Part shown: piece after piece, positions 44,781 through 56,193 of the stretch
Numbering within the stretch: the stretch's first letter is position 1
Layout: each line of letters begins with the position of its first letter
Assembly: GCA_001931905.2 (NCBI GenBank)
Contig: MSJI02000553.1
Location: 1 to 64,000, forward strand
DNA: 64,000 nt
Direction of reading: 5' to 3'
DNA from: Cladosporium sp. IMV 00045
Lineage: Eukaryota > Ascomycota > Dothideomycetes > Cladosporiales > Cladosporiaceae
Notes under the pieces: generated by a model
What the model was told of the DNA's origin: nothing
The model's input: only the letters and a program-made list of their open reading frames with translations
Databases searched by the model: none
Made by a program: the position numbers and the translations under genes

Positions 44781-46774
44781 TTACAATCTAGCCGCATCCA
44801 AGACCTCCTCAGACATCCACCACTCCTCCCGCAAGTTTTGTGCCTTCTGCGAGACCTCTACCTGGGTCCCCGTCGAGTTTCCGAATTCACTTGTCCAGGT
44901 ATATCCAAACTGCGGCACCAACCTCACAGGCGACTCCACAAAATCGCTCAACGCTCCATAGTGACTCCATGCAGGTGAGTTGGCAAGTCTCTCGCTATTC
45001 GGATTTCCAGTGCGGACGAATGATCCAATGTATGCGCGCCATTCATAGGCGATGGCTCTCTCGAAATCTGTCATGATCGCTGTTGCGTTTTGGAGATAAG
45101 AGTTATCCGCTGAGTGGGCGACGTAGCTCAGAGGGTGGGATAGATCGGTGTAGTTTGTTCCGACGGCTGGCATAGGTGTTAGGAACGACGCTCTAAACTC
45201 TATGGTATAGAGGAACTATGCTGGACTTGATGGACTTACTGGGAGCATTGAATCGGAACGTCCATACTTTCTCAGGCCCGATCTTCGCACTCATGTACCT
45301 CCCAATCAATCTCTCTGAACCCGTGATGCCCGCCTCGCCGAAATTGTTCAGAGACTGGATGTACGCTTTGAAGTCTGTCAAGAAGAAGTTATCCGGGGCA
45401 GAGGAGCCGAAAGTCTCGTTGACGGGATAGAAACTGATGGCTTTCTCTATCTGGCTGGACGTCAAGTTGAAGATCTGATTTGCTGAAGGGCTGAGAGTCG
45501 CGTTGCGAGGTGCGGTGTTGGCTCCCTCATCATTGACCGCGCCTGCAATTACTGGAACATGGGCGACTTTGCCTGCTTCGAAGAGGCGGGTGATGCTGTC
45601 TGTGAGTGTGACGCCATCTATCATAGGAGAGAAGGCGCCGAAGGATCCGAATGTGAGGTTTTCGAACTTGCTGAAACATGAATCGTTAGCTAGCGCTTTA
45701 GTTGAAAATAAATTGGGTCACTCACCCGCTGGGCGCAGTATAGTCACCTAGAGCAGCGTAAGCATCAACCAACGCCGAAACCGACGCATTCTGGTAGCAA
45801 TCGAGCTGAGGCTGGCCCTCGGTGCAATTGAGCATGTCGAAGAACACAGCGTTGCGATCATCCAATTCTTCAATTTTGAACATGGGCGAACGCTGAACAG
45901 ACCGAGGTATAGCTTTCTGGAACAACCCTTCCGAATCCCCATCATACAAAGCCATCTGTGAAACAACGGCATACCCGCCTCCCGATTGGCCCATGATGGT
46001 GATGTGGTTAGGGTCACCTCCGAACGCTGCGATGTTCTGTTTGACCCACTTCATGGCTAGGCGCTGATCGAGCAGTCCGGCATTGGCGGACGGCAAGGAG
46101 GGGTGTGCCATGAAACCCAAAGCTCCCAGGCGATACCCGACATTGACGGCGATGAAGCCCTGGCTTTGACTGACCCAGTCGCTGAAATCGTTGTTGGGGG
46201 CGGCGCTGTATTGCAGTGCACCTCCCTGAAGTTTGCAGTGTTCATTAGACAAGTGTGACAGATAAGCTATGTCATAGATCACTCACATGGATATAGAACA
46301 TCACCGGCAACGAAGAGTTCGAGCTCGCACTCGCTGGCTTCCAGATCCAGAGTTTCAAGCAGTCTTCTTGACCGGGACCAGCCCTGACACCAACAATGTT
46401 GCTATTGATCGTACCGTATGGTGCGCCGGTGAATTGTACGCAACGTAGCGCATCAGTCGAAGCATCGAAGATTGCAGTGTCATTTTGAGCTTCGAGGTTC
46501 GATGGTGGCATGAAGCGTAGTGATCCGATCGGTGGCTTTGCGTAAGGGATGCCTTTCCATGATTCCACACTAAGATCATCTATAAGAAAGTGTGCAATGG
46601 TAACGAAGAGAGGCTGCAAGCTGCTTACGTTCCGTTATTTTGCAGGATGCCTTGATAAATTCCTGCTGGACCTAAATCAACGATAGGCTTGTCGTCGTTG
46701 GTATTGCGGTGTCTGATCGTTGACGATGCAGCTGTCGCCGCCAATGCAGTGAGGAGTAGTCCCGACAGCATCAT
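44781..46774 (-). CDS. secreted type B carboxylesterase/lipase
   Basis: This hydrolyses carboxylic esters. Five exons (46774-46629, 46569-46287, 46225-45726, 45670-45240, 45166-44781) give about 581 residues. A signal peptide opens the protein (MMLSGLLLTALAATAASS). Family motifs are VESWKGIPYAKPPIGSLRF, EDCLKLWIWKP, the oxyanion loop FYIHGGAL (usually HGGGF), nucleophile Ser224 in GQSGGG (commonly GESAG or GQSAG), the acid in GAVNDEG, and a His in SYVAHSADNSYL. All five exons join in phase and keep the alpha/beta-hydrolase core intact. It lies beyond the FMO-regulator pair, convergent with the regulator, and could hydrolyse esters made by the monooxygenase, which is inference. The other possible start is the next ATG (46771). 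Confidence 0.92.
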
Positions 46775-48254
46775 AAAACGACCGTGTCAAGTCCACTAGG
46801 TTGTCTTTTTGGATGGGGGCTCAGACACGATAACCCCGTGTAGAACAAACGGTACTCTTCGCTTGTACAGTGTAAGGACACACCTACTATGTATGCTCAT
46901 ATTGGATATGGCCATGCGGGGTACAGGATGAATCTTCACCAGAGGATCATCATACTAATGATGCCCATGGGGATAACCCTGACATTGGAGATTGTGCGTT
47001 GTAGATCTACTGAAGAATTACCTTTTGCAGGTTGAGATTTCTTCCGCGTGCCACAATTATTAGCCACCTCCCAGATGAACCTCGGTCTTCATCATGTCAA
47101 TTACCGGAATTGCCGAACAGGACTATATACTAGATTTTCGCAGTGTATGAGACAATGCGAAGACGTATTCCTACTGTATACAAGTGATTGACTTTGCAAT
47201 CAAAATTGTTTCGTCCTGGGCATGAGCTAAGCCACGGTAACGTTTATGGATCAAGGGCCGATCGAGTCATTGTTGCCAGGACTACAGGTTTGTAAGAGCC
47301 ACAAATATGATCGCTTTGGAGAGAATAGGAGAAATGGATCTGAAGACTCCTCGAGGCAGACAATGTATATATACATTGATTCAGACCATGACCAAGACGA
47401 AAAGCATGGACCCGCTTGAGACATTCCGGACTTATGGCGGACCCGCAGGTCGAGACTGCTTTCCGATGATATTGAGAGAACAATGGGGGACCTTACCTAA
47501 GGCTTTGATAATATGCGATCTTAAAATGAAGAGAGTTACCTAAGCCTTTCAACCCTCGCGGGGCTCCAGAGCGAGACCAGTCCAAGCGTTTGACCTGCCC
47601 GTGGGGAAAAATCGATGTTTGCTTCCTAACCCTCCCGAGAACCGATGCAAACCGTGAACACTGGATGTTGGTACCGGCGGCGAGAAAAAAACAGGGGAAA
47701 AGAAACAAAGGTTGACACTCGCAGTCGATGCATCAGGCATTCAACATACATGAGATTGGAGTGGAAGTGTGAGCATACGTATCGATGATGAAAAGAAAAG
47801 GAGGGCCTACTCATAGTCCAAAGCCAGTACGATCGATCAAGAAATTGCTTGATACTACAGGTTAGCAGACAAGCTTCGTTCAATTGCTTAGCCCTACGAG
47901 ATCGCCCGACGACTGTTATATTCATTACGGCACCAACTCGCATAAAAGTTCCCTGATCGTCCTCATGCCTCGAACATGCGTGTTGAGTCAATATGACACC
48001 AGATCCATCCGAGATAATAGTTCAACCTAAAACGATTATCGGAAGCTACTGCATCTCAATACATCGACAATACCCCCATGAAACGATTCGAAGACGCGTC
48101 AAGTCGGAAATGAATGCCATTATAACCCCTTCGAACACCGGTCGTGTGGGCCTTGTGTGAGAGTCTGCCGGTTTGTCTCTTCTACAATTCCAACCTTTTG
48201 ACGTCCCAGCATCCTCCCACTCCGCCACGGTAATCTGCAATCTAGTCGCCGAAA
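46775..48254. other. intergenic region
   Basis: About 1.5 kb lie here, including the carboxylesterase and acetate-carrier promoters. No CGG-N2-CCG site was noticed. Short frames lack support. Nothing else is seen. Confidence 0.45.
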
Positions 48255-49306
48255 ATGGCCTCGAAAGACGTCGACGTCGAAGCGTGCTCGACGCCCATCA
48301 GCCTCCCGCCTAAACCATGTCGTGCCATCGGCAACCCGGTAAGCAAATAGTAAAACAAGGGGAAAAAGGGAAAAGAAAACACCCCTCCACCCCCTACCTT
48401 CCTGTAGCCACGTACCAAACTGACCAACCCCATCTCAGTCTCCCTTAGCAATGGGCGGCTTCGCAACCACCCTCCTCACCCTCTCCCTCTCCATGATGGG
48501 TTTCCGCGGCGTGCACACCCAAACCGTGTTTGTCGGCGACCTCTGCTTCGCAGCGGGTATTGGCATGCTCATCTCCGCGCAGTGGGAGATTGTGCGCGGG
48601 AACACTTTCGCTTATACCGTGTTGAGCGCTTTTGGTAGGTCGAGTCCGACAGGCTTGCGGTGTGGATTGGTATGGTTGAAAGGATTCGGGATGATGGGCT
48701 GATTCGGTCTTCTTCCGCCGCTTGCGTATAGGTCTGTTTTACGGCGGATACGGAGCGACGCTCATCCCTGCCTTTGGCATCGTGGATCGCTACGGCGGGC
48801 AGACGGCCGAGTATTATAATGCGGTTGGATTCTTCGTCTTGAGTGAGTCCTGCCATTCCAACAAATCCACCGACAGAAACGCATGCGTGTTGCTCGCGCA
48901 GGATGACAGCGCTGACAATCCTCCTCCAGTCTGGGCCGTCCTGGACCTGATCTTCATCATCGCCTCTCTACGCATGTAAGCCCCCTGCCTAGCCATCCCA
49001 CTGCAAGCAATAAACCACAACCCCACTAACACCTCATTCAGCAACGTAACCACGATCCTCATCTTCGTCACAATCGAACTCTGCTTCAGCCTCGACGCGG
49101 CCTCCTACTTCGCGCTCGCCGACGGGCACGCAGCGGCCAGCACGGCTCTGCTTAAAGCCGCAGGGGCGTTTGGTTTTGTGTCCGGCTTGTTGGGCTTCTA
49201 TGCCGTGGCGCAGGGGTTATTTGTGGAGAGCTTGGGGGTTGAGCTGCCGATGGGGGATACGTCGAGGCTTTTCGCGGGGAGGGGGAGGAGGGAGAAGGTT
49301 GTTTGA
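48255..49306 (+). CDS. acetate/succinate permease family protein (GPR1/FUN34/YaaH)
   Basis: This is a six-helix plasma-membrane carrier of the acetate uptake family. Five exons (48255-48338, 48439-48634, 48732-48842, 48930-48975, 49042-49306) give 233 residues. The family hallmark NPAPLGL at the entrance of helix 1 appears as NPSPLAM (27-33), with Ala in place of Gly. GGFATTLLTLSLSM, FVGDLCFAAGIGMLISAQWE, RGNTFAYTVLSAFGLFYGGY and the closing AAGAFGFVSGLLGFYAVAQG match the family. The cytosolic N-terminus is short. Intron 1 holds an A/G-rich stretch. Variations in the hallmark make the substrate uncertain (acetate, other short acids or ammonium-linked export). Confidence 0.9.
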
Positions 49307-49691
49307 GGGGGTTTTGGTGCGGGTGTGTTTGCGGTTGTAAGTTGGTGATCGGTGGGGAAATTGTGGTGAAGGTTGGGGGGTGTCTGAGAAACAAGGCTTG
49401 GATTGTCTGGATGAATCTGTCAGTGAATTATTGCAATATGACATTCAAAGAATGAAACTGGTCATCAAACATGAGTCTTACAATTGATAACTGACTCTGG
49501 AGCGAAGATTTGGTAGCGAAAATGACCATGGCACAAACAGCACCACAGCAGCTTCTACATGTATGCATGCATCAAAAGCTATGTAAAATATGCTATTCCA
49601 TTTCTCCGAAAGCAACACCCCCTTGAACTTTTTAAATTGTTTCATCACACCATTAAAAGAGAAGCGACACTGCTCCAGCGTCTGAAGGCAT
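49307..49691. other. intergenic between convergent genes
   Basis: This is the 3' region shared by the acetate-carrier gene and the threonyl-tRNA synthetase gene. Nothing else is seen. Confidence 0.5.
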
Positions 49692-52147
49692 TTACTTCAG
49701 CGCACTGTTCAGCCTCCTCTCGTCCCTGAGAGACTTCATGAGCTTGATCGCCTCGTCGACGGGGATGAGCTCGCCCATCTTCTGGGTCTCGGGGATGTCG
49801 CGGTTGCGGATGTTGACGGAGCGGCTGTCGCGCTCCTGCGCGCCGACCACCATGATCAGGTTGTACTGCGCCAGCTGGCCGGTGCGGATCTTCTTCTGCA
49901 TCGTGTTGCCGCTGATGTCGATGTCGGCGTGGAAGTGGTGCGAGCGGAACTCCTTCTGCAGCTCCTCGCAGTAGTCGTTGGCAGCGGCCATGACGGGAAC
50001 GATGAGGATCTGGCGGGGAGAGAGCCAGAAAGGCCACTTGCCGCCGAAGTGCTCGGTGAGAATGGCGATGAAACGCTCGAAGGAACCGTAGATGGCACGG
50101 TGGATCATGACGGGGCGGGCGCAGCCGGGGGTGAGCTCGCGGCGGTAATGGCCCTCATCCTTCTTCACGGCGCTGGAGTCGGCCTCAGCAGGAGGAGCGG
50201 AGCGGATGGCCAGCTTGTCCTCAGACTTGGCCTCGCCTTCCGCGGCCTTCTCAGCGGGCTTCTCGCCAGCCTTGCCAGCGGCCTTGTCCTCCTTGGCTTG
50301 GGCCTCAGCCTTAGCGGCAGCCTCCTCAGTGCGGTATTCCAGGTTGAACTGCTGGGGAAGCTGGAAGTCAAGCTGGATGGTGGCGCACTGAAATTCACGT
50401 CTGAGGGCGTCGGAGATGGTGATGTCGATCTTGGGACCGTAGAAAGCACCGTCACCAGGGTTGAGCTCCCACTTGGTGCCAGTGGTCTCCTTGAACTCGT
50501 CAAGCGCCTTGGTGAGCTGAGCCTCGGCGCGATCCCAGGTGGCGACGTCACCGAGGTGGTTTTCGGGTCTGGTGGACAGCTTCATCTTGAAGGTGAAGCC
50601 AAAGAGACCGTAGACGGCCTGAAGGAAATCGAAAAGACCCTTGATCTCCTGCTCGACCTGAGCTTCGGTACAGAAGATGTGGGTGTCGTCTTGCATGAAA
50701 CGGCGCACGCGGGTCAGACCAGTCAGAGCACCAGATGCCTCATTACGGTGGAGAATACCGAAGTCAGCAATGCGCATAGGCAGCTCGCGGTAGCTACGAT
50801 CTCTGTGGCCGAAGAGCAAGCAGTGGCCGGGGCAATTCATGGGCTTGAGCGCCCACTGGTCCTTCTCGACCTCAAATGTGAACATGTCCTCGTGGTAGTG
50901 CTGCCAGTGACCAGACTGCTTCCAGAGTGCGGAGTTGTACATGTTGGGAGAGTTGACCTCCTGGTAGCCACGGTTCCAGTACTCGTTGCGGATGTATGAT
51001 TGAAGGGCGTTGTAGATGATCATGCCGTGAGGGAGGAAGAAAGCGGAGCCGGGGGACATCTGGTGGAAGAAGAAAAGCTCCTGCTCCTGACCAATCTTAC
51101 GGTGGTCGCGCTTGGCCGCCTCCTCGAGCATGTGCTTGTGGTCGGCGAGAGCCTAGGAAGTGTTAGTGAAACGCGCGACACAATTTGACCAAGAAATATA
51201 CTAACCGCCTTGTCGGGGAACGAAACACCGTAGATACGCTGCAGGCTGTCGTTCTTGGCGTCACCAAGGAAGTAACTGGAAGAGTTCTTCATGATCTCAA
51301 ACGCCTTGATTCTGCCAGTGTGAGGAACGTGGGGACCTCTGCACAGATCGATGAGGGGACCGCATCGGTAGACAGTGGTGCTTGTGCCGTCGGGGATCTT
51401 GTCCGAAATGATGTGCTGCTTATACTTGTTGTAGGCGAACATCTCAAGCAGGTCCTCCTTGGTCAACTCCAGACGCTCGAATGGCTGCTTCTCCTTGATC
51501 GCCTTCTCCGCGACCTGCTTCAGCGGCTTGTAGTCGGCGGCGGTGACGGCACCCTGCTCGGGCAGAGACATTTCGTAGTAGAAACCGTCCTCGACGGGAG
51601 GACCAATGCACAGCGAGCAGCCATAGTGTCTCTCGCAGGCCTCGCCGAGAATGTGAGCACTGCTGTGCCAGAAGACCTTCTTGCCCTCCGGGTGTTCGAA
51701 ATCCAGGAGCTCCAGCTTGCAGCTCTTCTCGAAAGGCCTCTCCAGATCCCAGAGGTCACCGTCAACCTGCGCGATGACAGTGCGCTCGAACAAGCTCTTG
51801 GAAATCTCGCGAGCGATCGCGGCGGGAGTTGTCTCCCAGCTCTTGCCCTGCTTGACGGCACCGGAAGCGAGGGTGATCTCGATATCCTCGCGGGGCTGCT
51901 TGGCCACCCACTCCTCCCTCTCGGCCTTTCTCTTGTCGAAGATGGCGTTACGGGTAGCGAAGTACTCAGGCGGCGGGGTCATTTCAAGCGGCCTGCCGCT
52001 GCCCTCGTCCTTTTTGGCCTTGGGCGCCATGGTGGGAGAGTAGAGTCGAATGAAAGATAGGGCGAAGGGACGGGCGATTGATCGGGGAGGTTTTAATCGG
52101 GTTGCGCAGAGGTATCTGGAGACAGCAAAGGGGCTTGGGAGGAGCAT
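49692..52147 (-). CDS. THS1: threonyl-tRNA synthetase, probably serving both cytosol and mitochondria
   Basis: This charges tRNA-Thr. Two exons (52147-51206, 51152-49692) give 800 residues from the first ATG, or 761 from ATG 52030 ([13 protein letters not shown]). The first 39 residues are Arg-rich and free of acidic residues ([20 protein letters not shown]), a mitochondrial presequence; the second start gives a cytosolic form. Domains in order: TGS (about 85-150), editing/SAD domain with [10 protein letters not shown], class II core with motif 2 ([19 protein letters not shown]) and motif 3 ([13 protein letters not shown]), the zinc Cys in MNCPGH, and the anticodon-binding domain to the C-terminus. 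An Ala/Lys/Glu-rich insert of about 60 residues lies between NLEYRT and [12 protein letters not shown] inside the catalytic domain. A TTAGGG-like motif lies in the promoter. Confidence 0.97.
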
Positions 52148-52465
52148 ACAGAGAGAAATATAAGATAGAGAGAGACAGAGAAGGCGAGGGTATGAGTGGA
52201 GGGGCTCAAAGTGGGTAGGGTAGCCAATGGATGCGCGCAGAGGACGCCGACGCCCGTCAAAAATATGCGAGTGACTCTTTCGCGCCTGAGCGAAGAATTA
52301 AGGGTTAGGGTTGCGCGGCGGGGCTTCCCGCGTCTTCGTCCATGCCTTGCTTCAACCACATGTCTACCTATATCTCGAACAATATTAACCTCTTCACTAG
52401 GACTACGTATCCTTTCAATACTGCGTGTAAACCACACCCCACTCCACACTTGTGTCAATGTCATC
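52148..52465. promoter_or_regulatory. divergent promoter with telomere-repeat-like box
   Basis: This 318-bp region separates the synthetase and prenylcysteine-oxidase-like genes. TAAGGGTTAGGGTT at 52299-52312 holds nearly two telomere units. Such teloboxes are known in promoters of translation-related genes in several eukaryotes. Its role here is inferred. Confidence 0.5.
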
Positions 52466-54144
52466 ATGAGAATCGTACCTCCATCCCTCATCACAACGGG
52501 CTTACTGTTCGCCACAGCCCACGCTTCAACAGACCAGATCATCCTTGACGATCTTGTCCAGCATGCCAATATAAAGCCCAAGAATGTTGCCATCATTGGT
52601 ATGACCGTATGTCAAATTGTAGTGTAGACTATCGTCTGACTTCCTGTCCAGGCGCTGGAGCTGCCGGCTCGTCATCTGCCTACCACCTTTCCCAATTCGC
52701 TGAAGCCTCGGACTTGCCAATCAACGTGACAATATTCGAGAAAAACACCCACATCGGAGGCCGCTCAACAACCGTAAATGCATACAACAACTCAAATCAT
52801 CCAGTCGAGCTCGGTGCAAGCATATTCGTCGAAGTGAATCAGATCCTGGTAGATGCCGTGAAAGCGTTCAATCTGTCCACCGCATCGTTCACCACAAGAG
52901 GCGAAGATGTCCCCGGAGCTGCCCTCGGTATCTGGGATGGCAAGTCTTTCGTCTTCACTCAGGAAAATGAAGGCGGCTGGTGGGATACTGCGAAGATGTT
53001 CTACAGATACGGCCTATCCCCACTGCGGACACTCAACCTGATGAAGGCCACTGTGGGCAAGTTTCTCAAGATGTATGACGAGCCGATCTTCCCATTTTCT
53101 TCCCTCACCCAAGCTGCTCAAGATGTTGGTCTCCTTGCAGTGACTGCGGCCACTGGTGAGAGTTTTCTCAGAGAGAACAGCATCAGCAGCCTATTCGCTC
53201 GAGAAATCATCCAGGCCAGCACCAGAGTCAACTATGCCCAAAACCTTGACAACTTTCATGGCCTTGAGACCATGGTCTGCATGGCAAGCAGTGGCGCTAT
53301 GTCAGTGTCTGGTGGAAATTGGCAGATCTTCGCCAATATGGTTGCCTCTTCCAAATCAAGCATCATGCTCGAGACAGAAGTCACCAACATCGAGACATCC
53401 GAAAGCGGGCACTTCAGAGTCAACACCAAGAGCCTCTCACCAGAAACCGAGTTCCGGGCATTAACATCCGAATTCGACGATGTGATTCTCGCAGCACCAT
53501 TCCAATACTCCAACATCGACATCGACACCGACTCCATCCCCTTCCGCCAACCTGATGACTTCCCCTACGTCCAACTACACGTAACCCTCTTCACGTCGCC
53601 CCACCTCCTCTCTCCCGCCTTCTTCAACCTCCCACCCAACAAGCCCGCCCCGCAAGTCATCATCACCACCCTCCCGCAAGACGAACACCCTCCCTCCAAC
53701 GCCACCGTCGGAAGTCCGGGGTTCTACAGCATCAGCCTCCTCCGCGACATCATCAGCCCAATCACAGGCGAGCAGGAGTATGCTTACAAGATCTTCTCTC
53801 CGGCGCCGCCGAACAGCACTTTTCTCGCCGGTCTTCTTGGTGTGGAGCAACAAGGCGATGAGATAACCGAGGAGGATATCACGTGGATGTACCGTAAGGT
53901 GTGGCATAGCTATCCTTATGAGTATCCCAGGGATTCTTTCGAGGATATCATTTTGAGCGAAGGGCTTTGGTATACCAGTGGGATTGAGCGGTTCATTTCG
54001 ACGATGGAGACGAGTGCTCTCATGGGGAAGAATGTGGCGAGGCTGGTTGTTGATGGGTGGTTGAAGGATGGGGATGTCAAGAAGGCGAGCAGTGGGAGAC
54101 TGGGTGAGATGGATGGTATGTTTGAGCCGAAGGTGATACTTTGA
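52466..54144 (+). CDS. prenylcysteine oxidase/lyase-like FAD protein
   Basis: This is an FAD-dependent thioether oxidase that, in its family, frees cysteine from prenylcysteine in lysosomal or vacuolar compartments. Two exons (52466-52598, 52652-54144) give 541 residues. A signal peptide opens it (MRIVPPSLITTGLLFATAHA). The dinucleotide-binding motif spans the splice junction: VAIIGAGAAGSSSAYHLSQF. VTIFEKNTHIGGRST and VELGASIF are flavoprotein-oxidase marks. Family features follow: GGWWDTAKMFYRYGLSPLRT and NYAQNLDNFHGLETMVCMA. The C-terminus carries LWYTSGIERFISTMETSALMG, the FAD-closing segment. N-glycosylation sites fit a secretory route. Confidence 0.92.
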
Positions 54145-54394
54145 CGGATAGGTTTGTTTGCTCAAAGCCTCGCTTCAGGAAGTTGACTTTTCGGATTGTA
54201 TTCACTTTTCTTCTTGTTTGGGCCTCTCATTGCGTCACCACGCGCAGATACTCTGGATTCTTTGCCATTCGCATTGATAGTGAACGAAAATGGTCTGTGC
54301 GCCTCCTGCTGTCACTTCATCAGCCGCTTTATTAACTCCAACGGCCAGCTTCTCACATGCACCACCGACAACACTTTGAGCTAGAGCCAGCAAC

Positions 54395-55143
54395 ATGGAG
54401 TTGCAGTACAATCTTGCCATCGCCCCCGAAGCGACTCAATTCTTCTCTCGCCCGCACCGAGCTCGATCGTTATCAGCCATGGAGTCAAGCAACAAACCCG
54501 CTCTTGCACCTCCCACCACATTCAACCAAGAAAAAACGGTGACGCGTCTTGTAGGCCCAGACAAGAAGGCTTTGATGGTCCACGAGTTCCAACTCGCCAG
54601 CTCGGAATTCTTCAAGGCCGCAATGAAGAAGGAATGGGCTGAAGGTCAAACACGCACTGTCAGCTTCCCTGACGACGATCCCGACGACTTTGCGCATTAC
54701 CTTGACTGGATGTACTTCGGGAATTTCCCAACTTCCATCTACGATGAGTACGATAACCCTCCGGATGGCGACTAGGATCAGGCGTGGGAGCTCCTCGCTA
54801 GACTGTACGTGCTGGGCGAACGCCTCTTGGACACGCCCTTCCGCAACGCTTTGGTGATCGAGATCATCCGTCTAGCGTTTGTGGGAGACGAGGCCGGCTA
54901 CAATCATTTCCCGGGTACAATACCAGCTAACATAATTTACGCTGGAACCCCCGAACACTCTCCGGCCCGCCGCTTGTTGTTGATATGAGTGTGAGATTTG
55001 GAAGAGCGCACTGGTACACTCGGGCTCTCAACCAGGAGTTTTTGTTCGATTTCATGCAGGTTGTTTACGGAAATTTGGCCGAACATGCATCCAATTTGGC
55101 ATGGCGAGACACCCCGTTGAGGGCTGAAGACTACATTGTCTGA
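54395..55143 (+). pseudogene. BTB/POZ domain protein, broken by a stop and a frameshift
   Basis: From ATG 54395 (or 54479, MESSNKPALAPPTTFNQEKT) the frame encodes a BTB domain: VTRLVGPDKKALMVHEFQLA, SSEFFKAAMKKEWAEGQTRT, VSFPDDDPDDFAHYLDWMYF. A TAG at 54773-54775 ends it, but the same frame continues at once with DQAWELLARLYVLGERLLDT and on to EHSPARR, exactly the family's next helices. Near 54970 the frame shifts by one base to LVVDMSVRFG and then EFLFDFMQVVYGNL, ending at 55143. One nonsense codon plus one indel make this a likely pseudogene. A real truncated BTB protein of 127 residues (or 99 from the inner ATG) remains possible. Confidence 0.8.
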
Positions 55144-55665
55144 ATATGGCTTGTCGTAGAGATCGGAACACACATGAGGTACTACAGTAAGCAAGCTGCA
55201 CTGCAATTCGTTTTCGCGAGGATTTCTAACAGGTTCATAGCAAGTTTACGAAGACTCAAACAATCTCATGCTCATGCATTGGCCAGCAACTTAGACTTGC
55301 AACGAAGGCTTAATCCCTGTTTTGGATTATGAAGCAAAGGAGCTCAGGCGGCGATGAGGCAGGATGTCTTCTTCTTTCTCCTTCCTTCGAGTTCAGGAGT
55401 GATGCGGTCTGCTTGAGCAGCTAGTGAAGATTGACACAGGGATGACGGCATTCAAGCACAGGTTTTCCAGACTTGCGGTTTTGGTTCGTTATGATTGCAT
55501 ACTCGAGTCTGTGGTCATGGAATCCCAGGTTTTCTTCTCTTGTTATCAACAGGCAAAAACTTCGTCAATTCGATGAACTACTCCTGCAGTCTCAAAATGA
55601 GCATCACCACAATTCACGTGTTCGTTCGAAATAAAACGACCCAAAGAGAGTATCAAATCAGCCAC
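55144..55665. other. intergenic region
   Basis: This lies between the BTB pseudogene and the duplicated-repeat gene. Nothing is seen. Confidence 0.5.
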
Positions 55666-56193
55666 TCAAAGAGCACTCGAGCCCCTTCTCCCACCCTTCG
55701 TTCGTTTCAACTCGCCCACATCCTCAAAGATGTAATTCAGACATCCAGGATGCGTCTCAATCTCACCAGACATCTGATCGTCGCACGCGATAACAATGAT
55801 TCCATCTTCCTCAATCACGTAGCCACCATACTTCTTCACAATCGGTGCATGCGGTCGCTGCAACGCTGCTGCTTCCAAACTGGGATATTTCGACACGATT
55901 TTGGCTGACTCGGGAATCGGAACGGTGTAGTTTGCAATGGACACATCGCTCGGCAAGTTGGCTGAATCGTGGAAGGTGATTGTCATGGCTTCGTTGTCTT
56001 TTTCTTCGAGAATGGTGCACAGGTTGTCGGTGCAGGCCAGCACAACCGTATCGTTGTCTTCGATCACGTGGCCACCGTACCTTTTGTCTAATACAGAGTC
56101 TGGCCAATTGAGAACTTTTTCGCATAAGGAGGGCCAGTCGAAGCAGATTGCTGCTGATGACGGGATGGGAATGGTGTAGTGGCTGATCGACAT
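55666..56193 (-). CDS. small protein made of two copies of a ~78-residue repeat
   Basis: A single exon from ATG 56193 encodes 175 residues. Residues 2-80 and 85-161 are two copies of one unit. Matching blocks are ISHYTIPIPSSA/IANYTVPIPESA, YPSL-type helices (WPSLCEKVLNWPD/YPSLEAAALQRPH), KRYGGHVIEDNDTVVLACTD/KKYGGYVIEEDGIIVIACDD, and the acidic tails ending HDSANL/EDVGEL. The pattern predicts two small alpha/beta domains each closing on a hydrophobic strand. I recognise no family and no catalytic motif. There is no signal peptide or membrane segment. The C-terminus is basic (KRTKGGRRG). The start is chosen because repeat 1 begins at once after it. Its neighbours are a BTB pseudogene and an O-methyltransferase. 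Confidence 0.65.
   Translation of the reverse strand: MSISHYTIPIPSSAAICFDWPSLCEKVLNWPDSVLDKRYGGHVIEDNDTVVLACTDNLCTILEEKDNEAMTITFHDSANLPSDVSIANYTVPIPESAKIVSKYPSLEAAALQRPHAPIVKKYGGYVIEEDGIIVIACDDQMSGEIETHPGCLNYIFEDVGELKRTKGGRRGSSAL

Noticed and set aside
49929..50999. Long plus-strand open frame (356 codons)
   Set aside because: It is antisense to the threonyl-tRNA synthetase core, whose motifs are unmistakable; high GC at third positions keeps the other strand open.
51185..52060. Plus-strand open frame (291 codons)
   Set aside because: Antisense to the synthetase N-terminal domains.
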